A stretch of 64,000 nt of DNA, taken from NCBI GenBank assembly GCA_900544765.1, contig UQWI01000002.1:124001-188000 (forward strand), read 5' to 3'. Positions 24,277 through 32,485 of the stretch are shown in pieces; positions within the stretch are counted from its first letter, which is position 1, and every line of letters begins with the position of its first letter. Source of the DNA: an uncultured Eubacteriales bacterium. Its GTDB lineage: Bacteria > Bacillota > Clostridia > Oscillospirales > Oscillospiraceae. The notes below the pieces were generated by a model. That model was not told where the DNA came from and did not search any database. It saw only the letters and a program-made list of their open reading frames with translations. Position numbers and translations under genes: made by a program.

Positions 24277-25130
24277 GCCACGTCGCCCGACGTGATGGGT
24301 GCAGCCGAGGGCGGCTGCTGCACTCCTGGGGCGCTTTGCCACGTCGCCCGACGTGATGGGTGCAGCCGAGGGCGGCTGCTGCACTCCTGGGGCGCTTTCT
24401 TTGGTCTTGTTCAAAGAAAGCGTCCCAGACCCCGAAAGGAAAACCGCTTGCTACCGTATCCCACGACCCAGCAACCACACAGCCGGGTACCGTATCCCAC
24501 AGGGCAGAACGGATTAGCAACTGCGAAAGTATAGCTCGGCTGCGCCGACCTTGCCAAAAGCAGCTGCTGAATCTTCATGCGGCACAGCCAAGTTGTACTC
24601 ACCACCCGTCAGCGGTACGCGAAGCGAGTCCGCGGTCGGCGATGCACAAATACCCTCTGACTACGGGATGACCACGTTCTAGTCACGCTGACGTTGGGTA
24701 ATACGGTGGGTACGTTGGACACGCACCAAAGCGCTTTTCCTTTGGGGCTCCACCCCGTTTCTTTGGGCAAGAGCAAAGAAATGGGGTGGAATGGGTCCGC
24801 AACCCGCCGGGTTGCACCCCTCACGTCGGGCGACGTCCTCAACGTCCCTTGCGTGGAATGTGCTGCAACATAACATCGTCGCTGCAACGTATGCCCACGT
24901 TGCAAGCGTCTGCCGAGCTGGGTTGCGCGGAAACGCATGTCCGTTCTGCCCTGTAGGATACGGTACCTGGCTGTGTGGTTGCAGGGTCGTGGGATACGGT
25001 AGCAAGCGGATTTCTCTTTGGGGGTGTGGGGACATTTCTTTTGAACAAGACCAAAAGAAATGCCCCCACAGAGGGTTCGCAACCCGCCGGGTTGCACCCC
25101 TCACGTTGGGCGACGTGTCATTGAATAATA
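24277..25130. repeat. Noncoding mosaic of direct and inverted repeats
   Basis: A 61-bp unit occurs twice in tandem (24277-24398). A longer module occurs in plus orientation at about 24338-24520 and inverted at about 24680-24837 and 24930-25118. It consists of ACGTCGCCC with a cytosine-rich block, then a TTTCTTTG/CAAAGAAA hairpin, then CCGCTTGCTACCGTATCCC. AACCCGCCGGGTTGCACCCC occurs at about 24800 and 25081. No open frame here has family similarity, a start context or consistent codon use. I see no gene between 24270 and 25164. Confidence 0.88.
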
Positions 25131-25133
25131 CAG

Positions 25134-25166
25134 CGGACAGGACTTTTCGTCCTGCCCGCTTTTTTC
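25134..25166 (+). terminator. Hairpin with T-run beside the end of hisIE
   Basis: AGCGGACAGGAC-TTTTC-GTCCTGCCCGCT followed by TTTTTT on the plus strand. On the minus strand it directly follows hisIE but the T-run there is weak. It may act in both directions. Confidence 0.65.
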
Positions 25167-25815
25167 AGGTCATCTTCTCCTGCTTGACCTTGTGGTCTAT
25201 TATGTGGCGGCCGGCGAGCTCGGAGCGCACCTCGTCGGGGGTGATGCCCAGCTCCGCCATAAGCACCAGCGCGTGATAGGCGAGGTCGGCCAGCTCGTAG
25301 ACGGTCTCGCGCTTGTCGCGCGCGTGGGCCGCGATTATGACCTCGGTGCTCTCCTCGCCGACCTTCTTGAGTATCTTGTCGAGGCCCTTTTCAAAGAGGT
25401 AGCTGGTGTAGCTGCCCTCGGGCTTCGCGGCCTTGCGGTCGAGCAGCAGCTCGTAGAGGCCCTGGATGGAGAAGGGCTCGGGCTCCTCGCTCGCCTTGAG
25501 CTCGTTGAAGAAGCAGCTCTCCGCGCCGGTGTGGCAGGCGGGGCCGAGCTTGTGCACCTTGACCTCGAGCGTGTCGTAGTCGCAGTCGGCGGTGATGCTG
25601 ACGACCTTCTGGCGGTTGCCGCTGGTTTCGCCCTTGCGCCAGAGCTCCTGGCGGCTGCGGCTCCAGAAGCAGGTGCAGCCCTCGCGGAGCGTTATCTCCA
25701 GGCTCTCGCGGTTCATGTAGGCCACCATAAGCAGCCTGCCGCTGTCCGCGTCGATGACGACGGCGGGTATCAGGCCGTGGGAGTTGAATTTGAGCTTGTC
25801 TATGACGTTTTCCAT
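25165..25815 (-). CDS. hisIE: Bifunctional phosphoribosyl-AMP cyclohydrolase / phosphoribosyl-ATP pyrophosphatase
   Basis: This 216-aa fusion performs histidine steps 2 and 3. The HisI half (1-110) has WRKGETSGN and the zinc-site residues in DCDYDTL and PACHTG. The HisE half has [29 protein letters not shown]. It is the last gene of the first his operon, one base after hisF. The his operon order here is Z-G-D-C-F-IE. Confidence 0.96.
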   Translation of the reverse strand: MENVIDKLKFNSHGLIPAVVIDADSGRLLMVAYMNRESLEITLREGCTCFWSRSRQELWRKGETSGNRQKVVSITADCDYDTLEVKVHKLGPACHTGAESCFFNELKASEEPEPFSIQGLYELLLDRKAAKPEGSYTSYLFEKGLDKILKKVGEESTEVIIAAHARDKRETVYELADLAYHALVLMAELGITPDEVRSELAGRHIIDHKVKQEKMT

Positions 25816-25816
25816 G

Positions 25817-26575
25817 CTATGACCTCACAAATATGCCGTTTTTGCGCAATTCGCTCTTGAGCTCCGGTATCTGCACGGCGCCGAAGTGGAAGATGGTCGC
25901 GGCCAGACCGCCGCTGACCTGCGGTACGCGCCTGAAGAGCTCTACGAAGTCCTCGATGCACCCGGCGCCGCCGGAGGCGATGACCGGCACGGGTACCGCG
26001 CGCACGACGGCCTCGGTCATATCCAGGTCGAAGCCGTGGCCGACGCCGTCCGTGTCCATGCTGTTCACGACCACCTCTCCCGCGCCGAGAGACACGCCCT
26101 GCGCTATCCAGTCGAGCGCGCGCATGCCGGTGGCCTCGCGGCCGCCCTTGGCGTAGACCATGAACTCGCCGTTTTCCCGCTTGATGTCCACGCTCAGCAC
26201 AACGCACTGGTTGCCGTAGCGCTGGGCGGCGCGCGCGATGAGCTCGGGGTCGCGTATAGCGGCGGAGTTCACGCTGACCTTGTCCGCCCCGGCCTTGAGC
26301 ACGCGGTCAAAGTCGTCGAGAGAGCTTATGCCCCCGCCGACCGTGAGCGGTATAAAGACCTTCTCCGCCGTCTCGCGCAGGATGCCGGTGAAGATGCCCC
26401 GGCCTTCGGCGGAGGCGGTGATGTCGTAGAATACGAGCTCATCCGCCCCGTTTTCGGAGTACCAGGTGGCCAGGCCGACGGGCGAGGAGACGTCCCTCAG
26501 CCCCTGGAAATTCACGCCCTTCACTACTCGGCCGTCCCTGACGTCAAGGCAGGGGATGATGCGCTTTTGTATCAT
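25817..26575 (-). CDS. hisF: Imidazole glycerol phosphate synthase, cyclase subunit
   Basis: This 252-aa TIM barrel begins [19 protein letters not shown], which holds the catalytic Asp11. The second catalytic Asp is in the barrel segment ending at [14 protein letters not shown]. It closes the imidazole ring using ammonia from HisH. Its partner hisH is not here but 30 kb away in the hisB-H-A operon (56592-57206). The neighbours hisC and hisIE are close-packed on the same strand. Confidence 0.97.
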   Translation of the reverse strand: MIQKRIIPCLDVRDGRVVKGVNFQGLRDVSSPVGLATWYSENGADELVFYDITASAEGRGIFTGILRETAEKVFIPLTVGGGISSLDDFDRVLKAGADKVSVNSAAIRDPELIARAAQRYGNQCVVLSVDIKRENGEFMVYAKGGREATGMRALDWIAQGVSLGAGEVVVNSMDTDGVGHGFDLDMTEAVVRAVPVPVIASGGAGCIEDFVELFRRVPQVSGGLAATIFHFGAVQIPELKSELRKNGIFVRS

Positions 26576-26584
26576 GGCAGCCTC

Positions 26585-27628
26585 CTAGTCTATGCTGTCG
26601 AGCGCCGCGAGCAGCTTATCCATCTGCCCGGCGGTGCCTATCGTGATGCGCAGGTATTCGGACAGGGCCCCGCCCAGGTAGCGCACGAGTATGCCGCGCT
26701 CCTTCAGCGCTGCGGCTATGTCCCCGGCCTCGCCCCTCGGCGGCCTGGCGAGCACGAAGTTGGCCTTTGAGCCGGTGAGGTACCAGCCCCGCGCCCTGAG
26801 CGCAGCGGCGAAGCGCTCCCGCTCGGCGGATATGAGCGCGCAGTTGGCCTCATAGTAGGCGCTGTCCCTGACGGCTGCGACGCCTGCGGCGAGGGCCGCG
26901 CGGTTGACGCTGTAGGGGTTGGTGGAGAACTTCAGCCGCCGCAAATCTTCGATGAGCCCCGCGCTGCCCACGGCAAAGCCGAGGCGCACGCCCGCCATGG
27001 AGCGGGACTTGGAGAAGGTGCGCACGACTATGACGTTAGGGTACTTCTTGGTGAGCGGCAGCGCGCTCTGGCCGCCGAAGGCGACGTAGGCCTCGTCCAC
27101 GACGACCACGCTGTCCGCGTTGCGCCGCACAACGGCCTCAATCGCGTCCTGCGGCAGCTCCACGCCCGTCTGGGCGTTGGGGTTTGCGATGACAACCAGC
27201 CGGTGCGCGTCGAAGAAGTCCTCGGGCTCGAGCGTGAAGCCCTCGTGCATGGGCGCGCGCCTTTCATCTATGCCGTGCAGGGCGCAGAAAACCTCGTAGA
27301 AGCCGTAGGTTATCTCCGGAAAGAGCGCGCCGCGCTCGCCGTAGGCCATGAAGCAGAAGTTCAGTATGTCGTCCGAGCCGTTTGCACAGACGATGTTGTC
27401 CGGCGTCACGCCCAAGGCCCCGGCTAGGGCGGCGTCGAGGGCGCGGCAGGCCGCGTCGGGGTACATGTTCAGAGCCGTGCCGTCCGCGGAGCGGAGCGCC
27501 TCTAGGACGCCGGGGCTGGGCGGATAGGGGCTCTCGTTGGCGTTGAGCTTGATGAACTCACCCTTTGGCTGCTCGCCGGGGACATAGGCGTCCAGCGCGG
27601 CGTAGCGGCTGTTCATGTAGCGGCTCAT
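26585..27628 (-). CDS. hisC: Histidinol-phosphate aminotransferase
   Basis: This 347-aa PLP enzyme has the HisC pattern: IKLNANESPYPPSP at the N-terminus, ANGSDDILNF, NPNAQTG, VVDEAYVAF, and the lysine in RTFSKSRSMAGVRLG. The ATG at 27626-27628 overlaps the hisD stop by 4 nt (ATGA), which fixes the start. The open frame continuing upstream lies within hisD and is not used. An in-frame ATG four codons later is an alternative. Confidence 0.95.
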   Translation of the reverse strand: MSRYMNSRYAALDAYVPGEQPKGEFIKLNANESPYPPSPGVLEALRSADGTALNMYPDAACRALDAALAGALGVTPDNIVCANGSDDILNFCFMAYGERGALFPEITYGFYEVFCALHGIDERRAPMHEGFTLEPEDFFDAHRLVVIANPNAQTGVELPQDAIEAVVRRNADSVVVVDEAYVAFGGQSALPLTKKYPNVIVVRTFSKSRSMAGVRLGFAVGSAGLIEDLRRLKFSTNPYSVNRAALAAGVAAVRDSAYYEANCALISAERERFAAALRARGWYLTGSKANFVLARPPRGEAGDIAAALKERGILVRYLGGALSEYLRITIGTAGQMDKLLAALDSID

Positions 27629-28908
27629 TCGGCCTCGCCCCCTGTCCGGCGGGCGGTGGCGCTGACGGCGTGGCCGTGCAGACCCTCGGCGTCGGCAAAT
27701 AGGGCCGCGGCGTCGGCGACGGCCTCCAGCGCTTCGGCGGTGTAGTAGCTGAAGTAGGAGCGCTTTACGAAGTCCTCTACGCCGAGCGGGCTGGAAAAAC
27801 GCGCCGTACCCATCGTGGGCAGGGTGTGGTTGGTGCCGGAGAGGTAGTCGCCGAGCGGCTCGGGGCAGTAGCGGCCCAGAAAGACGCTGCCGGCGTTGCG
27901 CACCCTGGGCAGGAAGTCGAAGGGGGAGTCCACCGCGAGCTCCAGGTGCTCCGGCGCGACGGCGTTGGCCATCTCCACGGCCTCGTCGAGCGTAGAGACG
28001 ACGATAATCTTGCCGTTTGCCTCGACGGCCGCGCGGGCTATCTCTTCGCGCGGAAGTACGGAGAGCTGCCGCTCCACCTCTGCCTGTACGGCCTCGGCCA
28101 GAGGCATGGAGTCGGTTATCAGGATGGCCGTTGCGAGCTTGTCGTGCTCGGCCTGGCTGAGCAAATCTGCGGCGAGCCACGCGGGGTCCGACTTGCCGTC
28201 GGAGACTACGAGAATCTCGCTCGGCCCGGCTATCATGTCTATCGCCACCTGGCCGAACACCTGCCGCTTTGCCTCGGCGACAAAGGCGTTGCCGGGGCCG
28301 ACTATCTTGTCCACCTGCGGTATGGTCTCCGTGCCGTAGGCCAGTGCGGCCACGGCCTGGGCTCCGCCCACGCGGAACACGCGGTCGACGCCCGCTATCT
28401 TTGCCGCGGCGAGGATGACGTCGCTCACCGCGCCGCCGCTGGCCGGGGTGGTCATGACTATCTCGTCCACGCCCGCTATCTTCGCGGGTATGCAGTTCAT
28501 GAGCACGCTGCTGGGATAGGCCGCAGTGCCTCCGGGGACGTACAGGCCCACGCGGCGGAGCGGTATGACGCGCTGGCCGAGCAGCGAGCCGTTCTTGCCG
28601 GACATGATGTAGCCGTGGCTGAGCTGCTTTTCGTGGAAGGCGCGGATGTTCTCGGCGGCAAGGCGCATGACCTCGACGAGCCCGGCGTCTGCCCTGGAGA
28701 GCGCGGCGTCCATCTCTTCGGCCGTGACCTCAAGCGCAACGCCCTCGGCGGAGTCAAACTTCGCGTTGTACTTCATGAGGGCGGCGTCGCCGTTTGCGCG
28801 CACGTCGGCGATTATTCCGGCCACAATGCCGGACACGTCCGCGCCGGAGGCTTCGCGGCGCACCAGCTCGGCGTCCGGGGCCTCTCCGCGTTTGTATATC
28901 TTCAGCAT
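27625..28908 (-). CDS. hisD: Histidinol dehydrogenase
   Basis: This 427-aa zinc-dependent NAD enzyme oxidises histidinol to histidine in two steps. Conserved regions include VPGGTAAYPSSVLMN, KIVGPGNAFVAEAK, GPSEILVVSD and the catalytic region GTNHTLPTMGTARFSSPLGVEDF. It is packed between hisG (1-nt gap) and hisC (4-nt overlap). Confidence 0.97.
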   Translation of the reverse strand: MLKIYKRGEAPDAELVRREASGADVSGIVAGIIADVRANGDAALMKYNAKFDSAEGVALEVTAEEMDAALSRADAGLVEVMRLAAENIRAFHEKQLSHGYIMSGKNGSLLGQRVIPLRRVGLYVPGGTAAYPSSVLMNCIPAKIAGVDEIVMTTPASGGAVSDVILAAAKIAGVDRVFRVGGAQAVAALAYGTETIPQVDKIVGPGNAFVAEAKRQVFGQVAIDMIAGPSEILVVSDGKSDPAWLAADLLSQAEHDKLATAILITDSMPLAEAVQAEVERQLSVLPREEIARAAVEANGKIIVVSTLDEAVEMANAVAPEHLELAVDSPFDFLPRVRNAGSVFLGRYCPEPLGDYLSGTNHTLPTMGTARFSSPLGVEDFVKRSYFSYYTAEALEAVADAAALFADAEGLHGHAVSATARRTGGEAE

Positions 28909-28909
28909 G

Positions 28910-29545
28910 TCATATCTCTCCTTCCAGTATCTCGGTGAGGGCGGACACCAGGCCGTCCACGCGTTTGTGCTTGAAGCGGAACGCGGCCTTGTTCACGATG
29001 AGCCTGGCGCTGATGGGCATTATCTCCTCCAGGACCTCCAGGTCGTTCTCGCGGAGCGTCGTGCCGGTTTCGACGATGTCTACGATGACGTCTGCCAGGC
29101 CGAGGATGGGCGCGAGCTCTATGGAGCCGTTGAGCTTGATTATATCTATCGCGCGGCCGCGGCTCTGGAAGTGCCGCGTCGCTATGTTGGGGAACTTGGT
29201 CGCCACGCGGAGCACCCCGCCGCGCTCGAGAGCGCCCTGGTATCCCGCCACGCACATGCGGCATTTGCCGAGCCCGAGGTCAAGCAGCTCGTAGACGTCG
29301 GCGCCGTGCTCGACAAGCACGTCCTTGCCCGCGACGCCGGCGTCCGCCGCGCCGCGCTCGACGTAAATGGGTACGTCGGCGGGCTTTACCCAGAAGAAGC
29401 GGAGCGAGCCGTCGTCGTTTTCCAGCACCAGCTTGCGGCTGTCCTCGTCGAGATTGGCGCAGCCCATGCCGCTCTCGCCCAGCAGGGCGACTACTTTTTC
29501 ACCCAGCCTGCCCTTCGGCAGGGCGATGTCCAGTGTGTCGGCCAT
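28910..29545 (-). CDS. hisG: ATP phosphoribosyltransferase, short form
   Basis: This 211-aa enzyme performs the first committed step, joining ATP and PRPP. It begins LDIALPKGRLGEK and has GLADVIVDIVETGTTLREN. The short length (no C-terminal regulatory domain) fits the HisGS type, which needs HisZ; hisZ is directly upstream. Feedback inhibition by histidine would act through HisZ. Confidence 0.96.
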   Translation of the reverse strand: MADTLDIALPKGRLGEKVVALLGESGMGCANLDEDSRKLVLENDDGSLRFFWVKPADVPIYVERGAADAGVAGKDVLVEHGADVYELLDLGLGKCRMCVAGYQGALERGGVLRVATKFPNIATRHFQSRGRAIDIIKLNGSIELAPILGLADVIVDIVETGTTLRENDLEVLEEIMPISARLIVNKAAFRFKHKRVDGLVSALTEILEGEI

Positions 29546-29546
29546 G

Positions 29547-30650
29547 TCAGTCGAGCCTCCCTTCGGAGTCTATGTGTACTGTCCTGCGGCAGCGCGCCGC
29601 GCCGGGCCATCGCTGCACCAGCACGCTCTCGCCGCCGGAAGTCATCTTCCGCACCGCTGCGGCCACCGCTGCGGGCGGGGTGTGCTGCCCTGTCAGGAGC
29701 AGTACGTCGGCGTCGTACTCTGGCCCCGAGGGCTCGAGCAGGCGCTCAAGCAGGTTGAGGTAGAGCGCAAAGCCGATTGCGCCTCCGCTCTTGCCGAGCT
29801 TGGCGAGCAGGCTGTCATAGCGCCCGCCGGAGAGCACGGCGGAGGGTACGCCGGGCACATAGCCCTTGAAGAGCAGGCCGTTGTAGTACTCCATGTCGCT
29901 CGTGATGGACAAGTCGAGGCTTATCCTGTCGAGCACGCCGAAACTCTCGAGTACGCCGGCGAGCTTGTCCAGCTCCGCAAGCGCGCGCTCCGTGGCGCTG
30001 TTGACAGACATGCTGCGCAGCTCGGCTATCGTCTCACGCACAGGCCCGTACAGCGAGGCGACCCGGCAGAGACGCTGCGCCGGCGCCCCGGCGGCCCCCG
30101 CCTGCGAGCAGATGTCGCGTATGCCGTGGGCGTTGCGCATGCCTGTCGCGCGGAGCAACTCCGCCCGGGGCTGGTCGCCCAGGCCGAGCGCGTCTATCAG
30201 CCCGGTGACAAAGCCCATGTGCGTTATGTCCAGCACATAGCCGTTGTCGATGGCGTCCAGGCTGCGGGCCGCGAGCGTGACCACCTCGCCCATGGCGTAG
30301 TAGTCCACGTCGCCCAAGTACTCAAGCCCGGCCTGCGTTATCTCCTGGAAGCCCAGCTGCCTGTCCGGCGCGCGGTATACGCTCTCGTCATAGTAGACGC
30401 GCACGGGCTCCCCGGGGCGCGGCGTCATGCTCTTCGCTATGGAGAGCGTGACGTCGGGCTTGAGCGCCATAAGGCGCCCGTTGGTATCCGTAAAGGTTAT
30501 AACCCCGCCGGCGGGCAGGAAGCTGCGGTTCCCGGCGTAGAGGTCGTATTCTTCAAACTTGCTCATCCTGTAGGGACGGTACCCGTATTCCGAGCAGAGG
30601 GAGCGGAAGCTGTGCACGAACCTCTCCTCGCGGGTCAGTATGTTGTCCAT
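29547..30650 (-). CDS. hisZ: ATP phosphoribosyltransferase regulatory subunit
   Basis: This 367-aa protein resembles a class II histidyl-tRNA synthetase core but lacks tRNA-charging function. It has the motif-2-like FRKDVT equivalent (LMALKPDVTLSIAK) and GGRYDSLLAKLGKSGGAIGFAL near the C-terminus. It forms a hetero-octamer with the short HisG. It is the first gene of the operon, behind a promoter and a palindrome resembling a HisR operator. Confidence 0.93.
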   Translation of the reverse strand: MDNILTREERFVHSFRSLCSEYGYRPYRMSKFEEYDLYAGNRSFLPAGGVITFTDTNGRLMALKPDVTLSIAKSMTPRPGEPVRVYYDESVYRAPDRQLGFQEITQAGLEYLGDVDYYAMGEVVTLAARSLDAIDNGYVLDITHMGFVTGLIDALGLGDQPRAELLRATGMRNAHGIRDICSQAGAAGAPAQRLCRVASLYGPVRETIAELRSMSVNSATERALAELDKLAGVLESFGVLDRISLDLSITSDMEYYNGLLFKGYVPGVPSAVLSGGRYDSLLAKLGKSGGAIGFALYLNLLERLLEPSGPEYDADVLLLTGQHTPPAAVAAAVRKMTSGGESVLVQRWPGAARCRRTVHIDSEGRLD

Positions 30651-30665
30651 AGCGCTTACCTCGCT

Positions 30666-30677
30666 TTAGTCTACTAA
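30666..30677 (-). promoter_or_regulatory. Candidate HisR/YerC-type operator of the his operon
   Basis: TTAGT-CT-ACTAA is a perfect dyad placed just downstream of the -10 box. It resembles the palindrome I recall for TrpR-superfamily HisR repressors of Bacillota. It is absent before hisBHA. Confidence 0.5.
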
Positions 30678-30694
30678 TTCAGTAGCACGCTAAC

Positions 30695-30722
30695 ATATTA
30701 CCGCATTATTTGCGCCTGTCAA
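30695..30722 (-). promoter_or_regulatory. Promoter of hisZGDCF-IE
   Basis: On the minus strand TTGACA (30717-30722), 16-bp spacer, TAATAT (30695-30700). The -35 hexamer contains the TGA stop of murI. Confidence 0.82.
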
Positions 30723-31519
30723 GCCCTTTCGACGCGTATTGCCGCTTCATCGGGCAGAAACAGTTTGGCGTCGCGCGCAAACTTCGCCTCGTCGCCCGAG
30801 ACCAGGCAGCGCAGTGTCCCGCCGCTGTCCCGGCCGCAGAGCAGGCCTCCGCCCTCTAGCAGGCGGGCGCACTCCATCGCCCCGGCGGCGCCGGAGTTTA
30901 CCAGCTCTACACCCGGCCCTGCGGCTTCGCCGATGGCGCCGGCGAGCAGGGGAAAGTGCGTACAGCCCAGCACGAGCGTGTCGATTCCGCTGCCGAGCAG
31001 GGGCGAGAGCGAGGTCCTGACGGCCTCGCGCACACCGGCGTCGGAGTAATCCGTGCGGCCGGACTCAGCCAGCGGCACGAGCAGGCCGGTGCCGGTTTCC
31101 AGGACGGCCGTGCCTGGGGCAAGGGCCGAAATGGCTCGGGAGAAAGCGCCGGAGCGCGCCGTGGCCTCCGTGGAGAGCACGCCGACGCGCCCGTTTTTCG
31201 TGGTTTCGGCCGCCATGCGCGCAGTTGGAAGCACAACCCCGCAGTACGGCAGCGCGGACACCTCGCCTACGACTTCCAGGCAGTTTGAGCTGACGGTGCC
31301 GCAGGCCACCAATATGGCCTTGACGCCCTCGGCCATGAGCCTGCGCGTGGACGCCGACGCGAGGCGGCGAAGCTCTTCGACGCTGCGTCCGCCGTAAGGC
31401 ACGTTGGCAGTGTCCGCAAGGTATACTATGTTCTCGCCGGGCAGAATACGGCGCAGTACGCGCACCGCGCTCAGCCCGCCTACGCCGGAGTCAAACACTC
31501 CTACGGCTCTGTAATCCAA
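30719..31519 (-). CDS. murI: Glutamate racemase
   Basis: This 266-aa cytosolic enzyme makes D-glutamate for peptidoglycan. It begins VGVFDSGVGGLSAVR, has the first catalytic cysteine in VACGTVSSN and the second in VLGCTHFPLL. I start at TTG 31517-31519 because AAGGAG lies 7 nt upstream and the conserved region begins four residues later; the longer frame runs into the ImmA gene. Its stop codon is shared with the -35 box of the downstream his promoter. Confidence 0.93.
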   Translation of the reverse strand: MDYRAVGVFDSGVGGLSAVRVLRRILPGENIVYLADTANVPYGGRSVEELRRLASASTRRLMAEGVKAILVACGTVSSNCLEVVGEVSALPYCGVVLPTARMAAETTKNGRVGVLSTEATARSGAFSRAISALAPGTAVLETGTGLLVPLAESGRTDYSDAGVREAVRTSLSPLLGSGIDTLVLGCTHFPLLAGAIGEAAGPGVELVNSGAAGAMECARLLEGGGLLCGRDSGGTLRCLVSGDEAKFARDAKLFLPDEAAIRVERA

Positions 31520-31544
31520 TGTCTCACTCCTTGGGAATTTGCTT

Positions 31545-31958
31545 TTAGTGCGAGGCGTCCCCGGCCTCGCAGGGGAGCAGGCCAGCCTCTCGCAGGCTGC
31601 GCAGGGTATCGGGCGAAGCCCCGCGCAGGAAATGCGCCAGGAAGTCGCCGGTGTCCGTGTAAAACGGAACGCAGCCCGGCGGCAGCTGCGCGCTGCCGTC
31701 CGCAGCGGCCGGTATACGGCGCAGCCCGTCGGCGGCGTCCTCGATGGCTCCAAGCTCGAGCTCGTCGCGGTAGAAGTGGTCCCCGCTCAGATGTGCCAGC
31801 TCGTGGCGCAGGCCCTCCGCGCGCGTCTCGGGGGAGAAGCAGGTGTTCAGGTAGATGGTAAAGGTGCCGTCGCCGTTGGAGGCAACGACGCTCGGAGAGC
31901 CCATGTTGGGGAACTCCACCTGCCTCACCCAATAGTCGACGCCTTCTATGAGCTTCAT
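31545..31958 (-). CDS. ImmA/IrrE-family metallopeptidase-like protein
   Basis: This 137-aa protein carries the zinc-protease motif HELAH in GLRHELAHLSGDHF, with acidic residues (ELGAIEDAAD) after it as the probable third ligand region. It overlaps the XRE repressor gene by 4 nt. In ICEBs1 and related phages the ImmA partner cleaves the ImmR repressor to relieve repression. No integrase or conjugation genes are in the window, so this pair appears detached from a mobile element or serves a cellular role. Confidence 0.82.
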   Translation of the reverse strand: MKLIEGVDYWVRQVEFPNMGSPSVVASNGDGTFTIYLNTCFSPETRAEGLRHELAHLSGDHFYRDELELGAIEDAADGLRRIPAAADGSAQLPPGCVPFYTDTGDFLAHFLRGASPDTLRSLREAGLLPCEAGDASH

Positions 31959-32326
31959 TTGCTGGCCTGCAGCTCTTCAATCATATGCACTATGGCCTCT
32001 ATCTGCTCCTTCGTGGCGTTCTTAGTCACGGAGAAGAGCATGCGCTTGTCGGGACGCGCGCGCAGCTCCTCGAGATATCCTGCCAATTCCCGCTCCACGG
32101 GGTCGTTGAAGCGGCTGTTGGTGTCCTCGCCGAGCAGATAGTCGGTTGATACGCCGAGATACTTTGCAATGCGCGCCGCAGTGTCGGCGGTTACGCCCTT
32201 GGCGCGGCCCTTGCGGAGCTCGGTCATGAAGCTGCGGCTCATGCCCAGATCTGTGCTCATTTTGGCGCCGGTTATCCCGCGCTCTTTCAGCAGGGCGTCA
32301 ATCCTTTCAGCAATGTTGCCGGACAT
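31955..32326 (-). CDS. XRE-family repressor (ImmR-like)
   Basis: This 123-aa protein has an N-terminal Cro/CI helix-turn-helix (residues about 5-65: ITGAKMSTDLGMSRSFMTELR, ending YLGVSTDYLLG). A C-terminal helical part (EQIEAIVHMIEEL) probably dimerises. It is co-translated with the ImmA-like peptidase, the usual repressor/anti-repressor arrangement. Its promoter lies just upstream with a dyad overlapping the -35, consistent with autoregulation. Confidence 0.88.
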   Translation of the reverse strand: MSGNIAERIDALLKERGITGAKMSTDLGMSRSFMTELRKGRAKGVTADTAARIAKYLGVSTDYLLGEDTNSRFNDPVERELAGYLEELRARPDKRMLFSVTKNATKEQIEAIVHMIEELQASK

Positions 32327-32436
32327 ACAAAAACCACCTTGTCGTTGTGTTGTGAAGGACTTAGGCCGAAGTTTGATATTCTGTGCATGCGGTATTTAAA
32401 TTCGCTGTTTCCTCGGCCATATGCCCTGCATTATTA

Positions 32437-32467
32437 AGTATATTACAGACGGTTGTACATGTCAACC
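32437..32467 (-). promoter_or_regulatory. Promoter and dyad of the XRE-immA operon
   Basis: On the minus strand TTGACA (32460-32465), 17-bp spacer, TATACT (32437-32442). GGTTG...CAACC (32451-32467) is an imperfect inverted repeat over the -35. Confidence 0.8.
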
Positions 32468-32485
32468 AAACCGTGAAAATTACGC

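Noticed and set aside
24292..25276. Several ORFs of 70-160 aa in the mosaic repeat region
   Set aside because: They duplicate with the repeats, overlap on both strands and lack ribosome-binding sites or family motifs.
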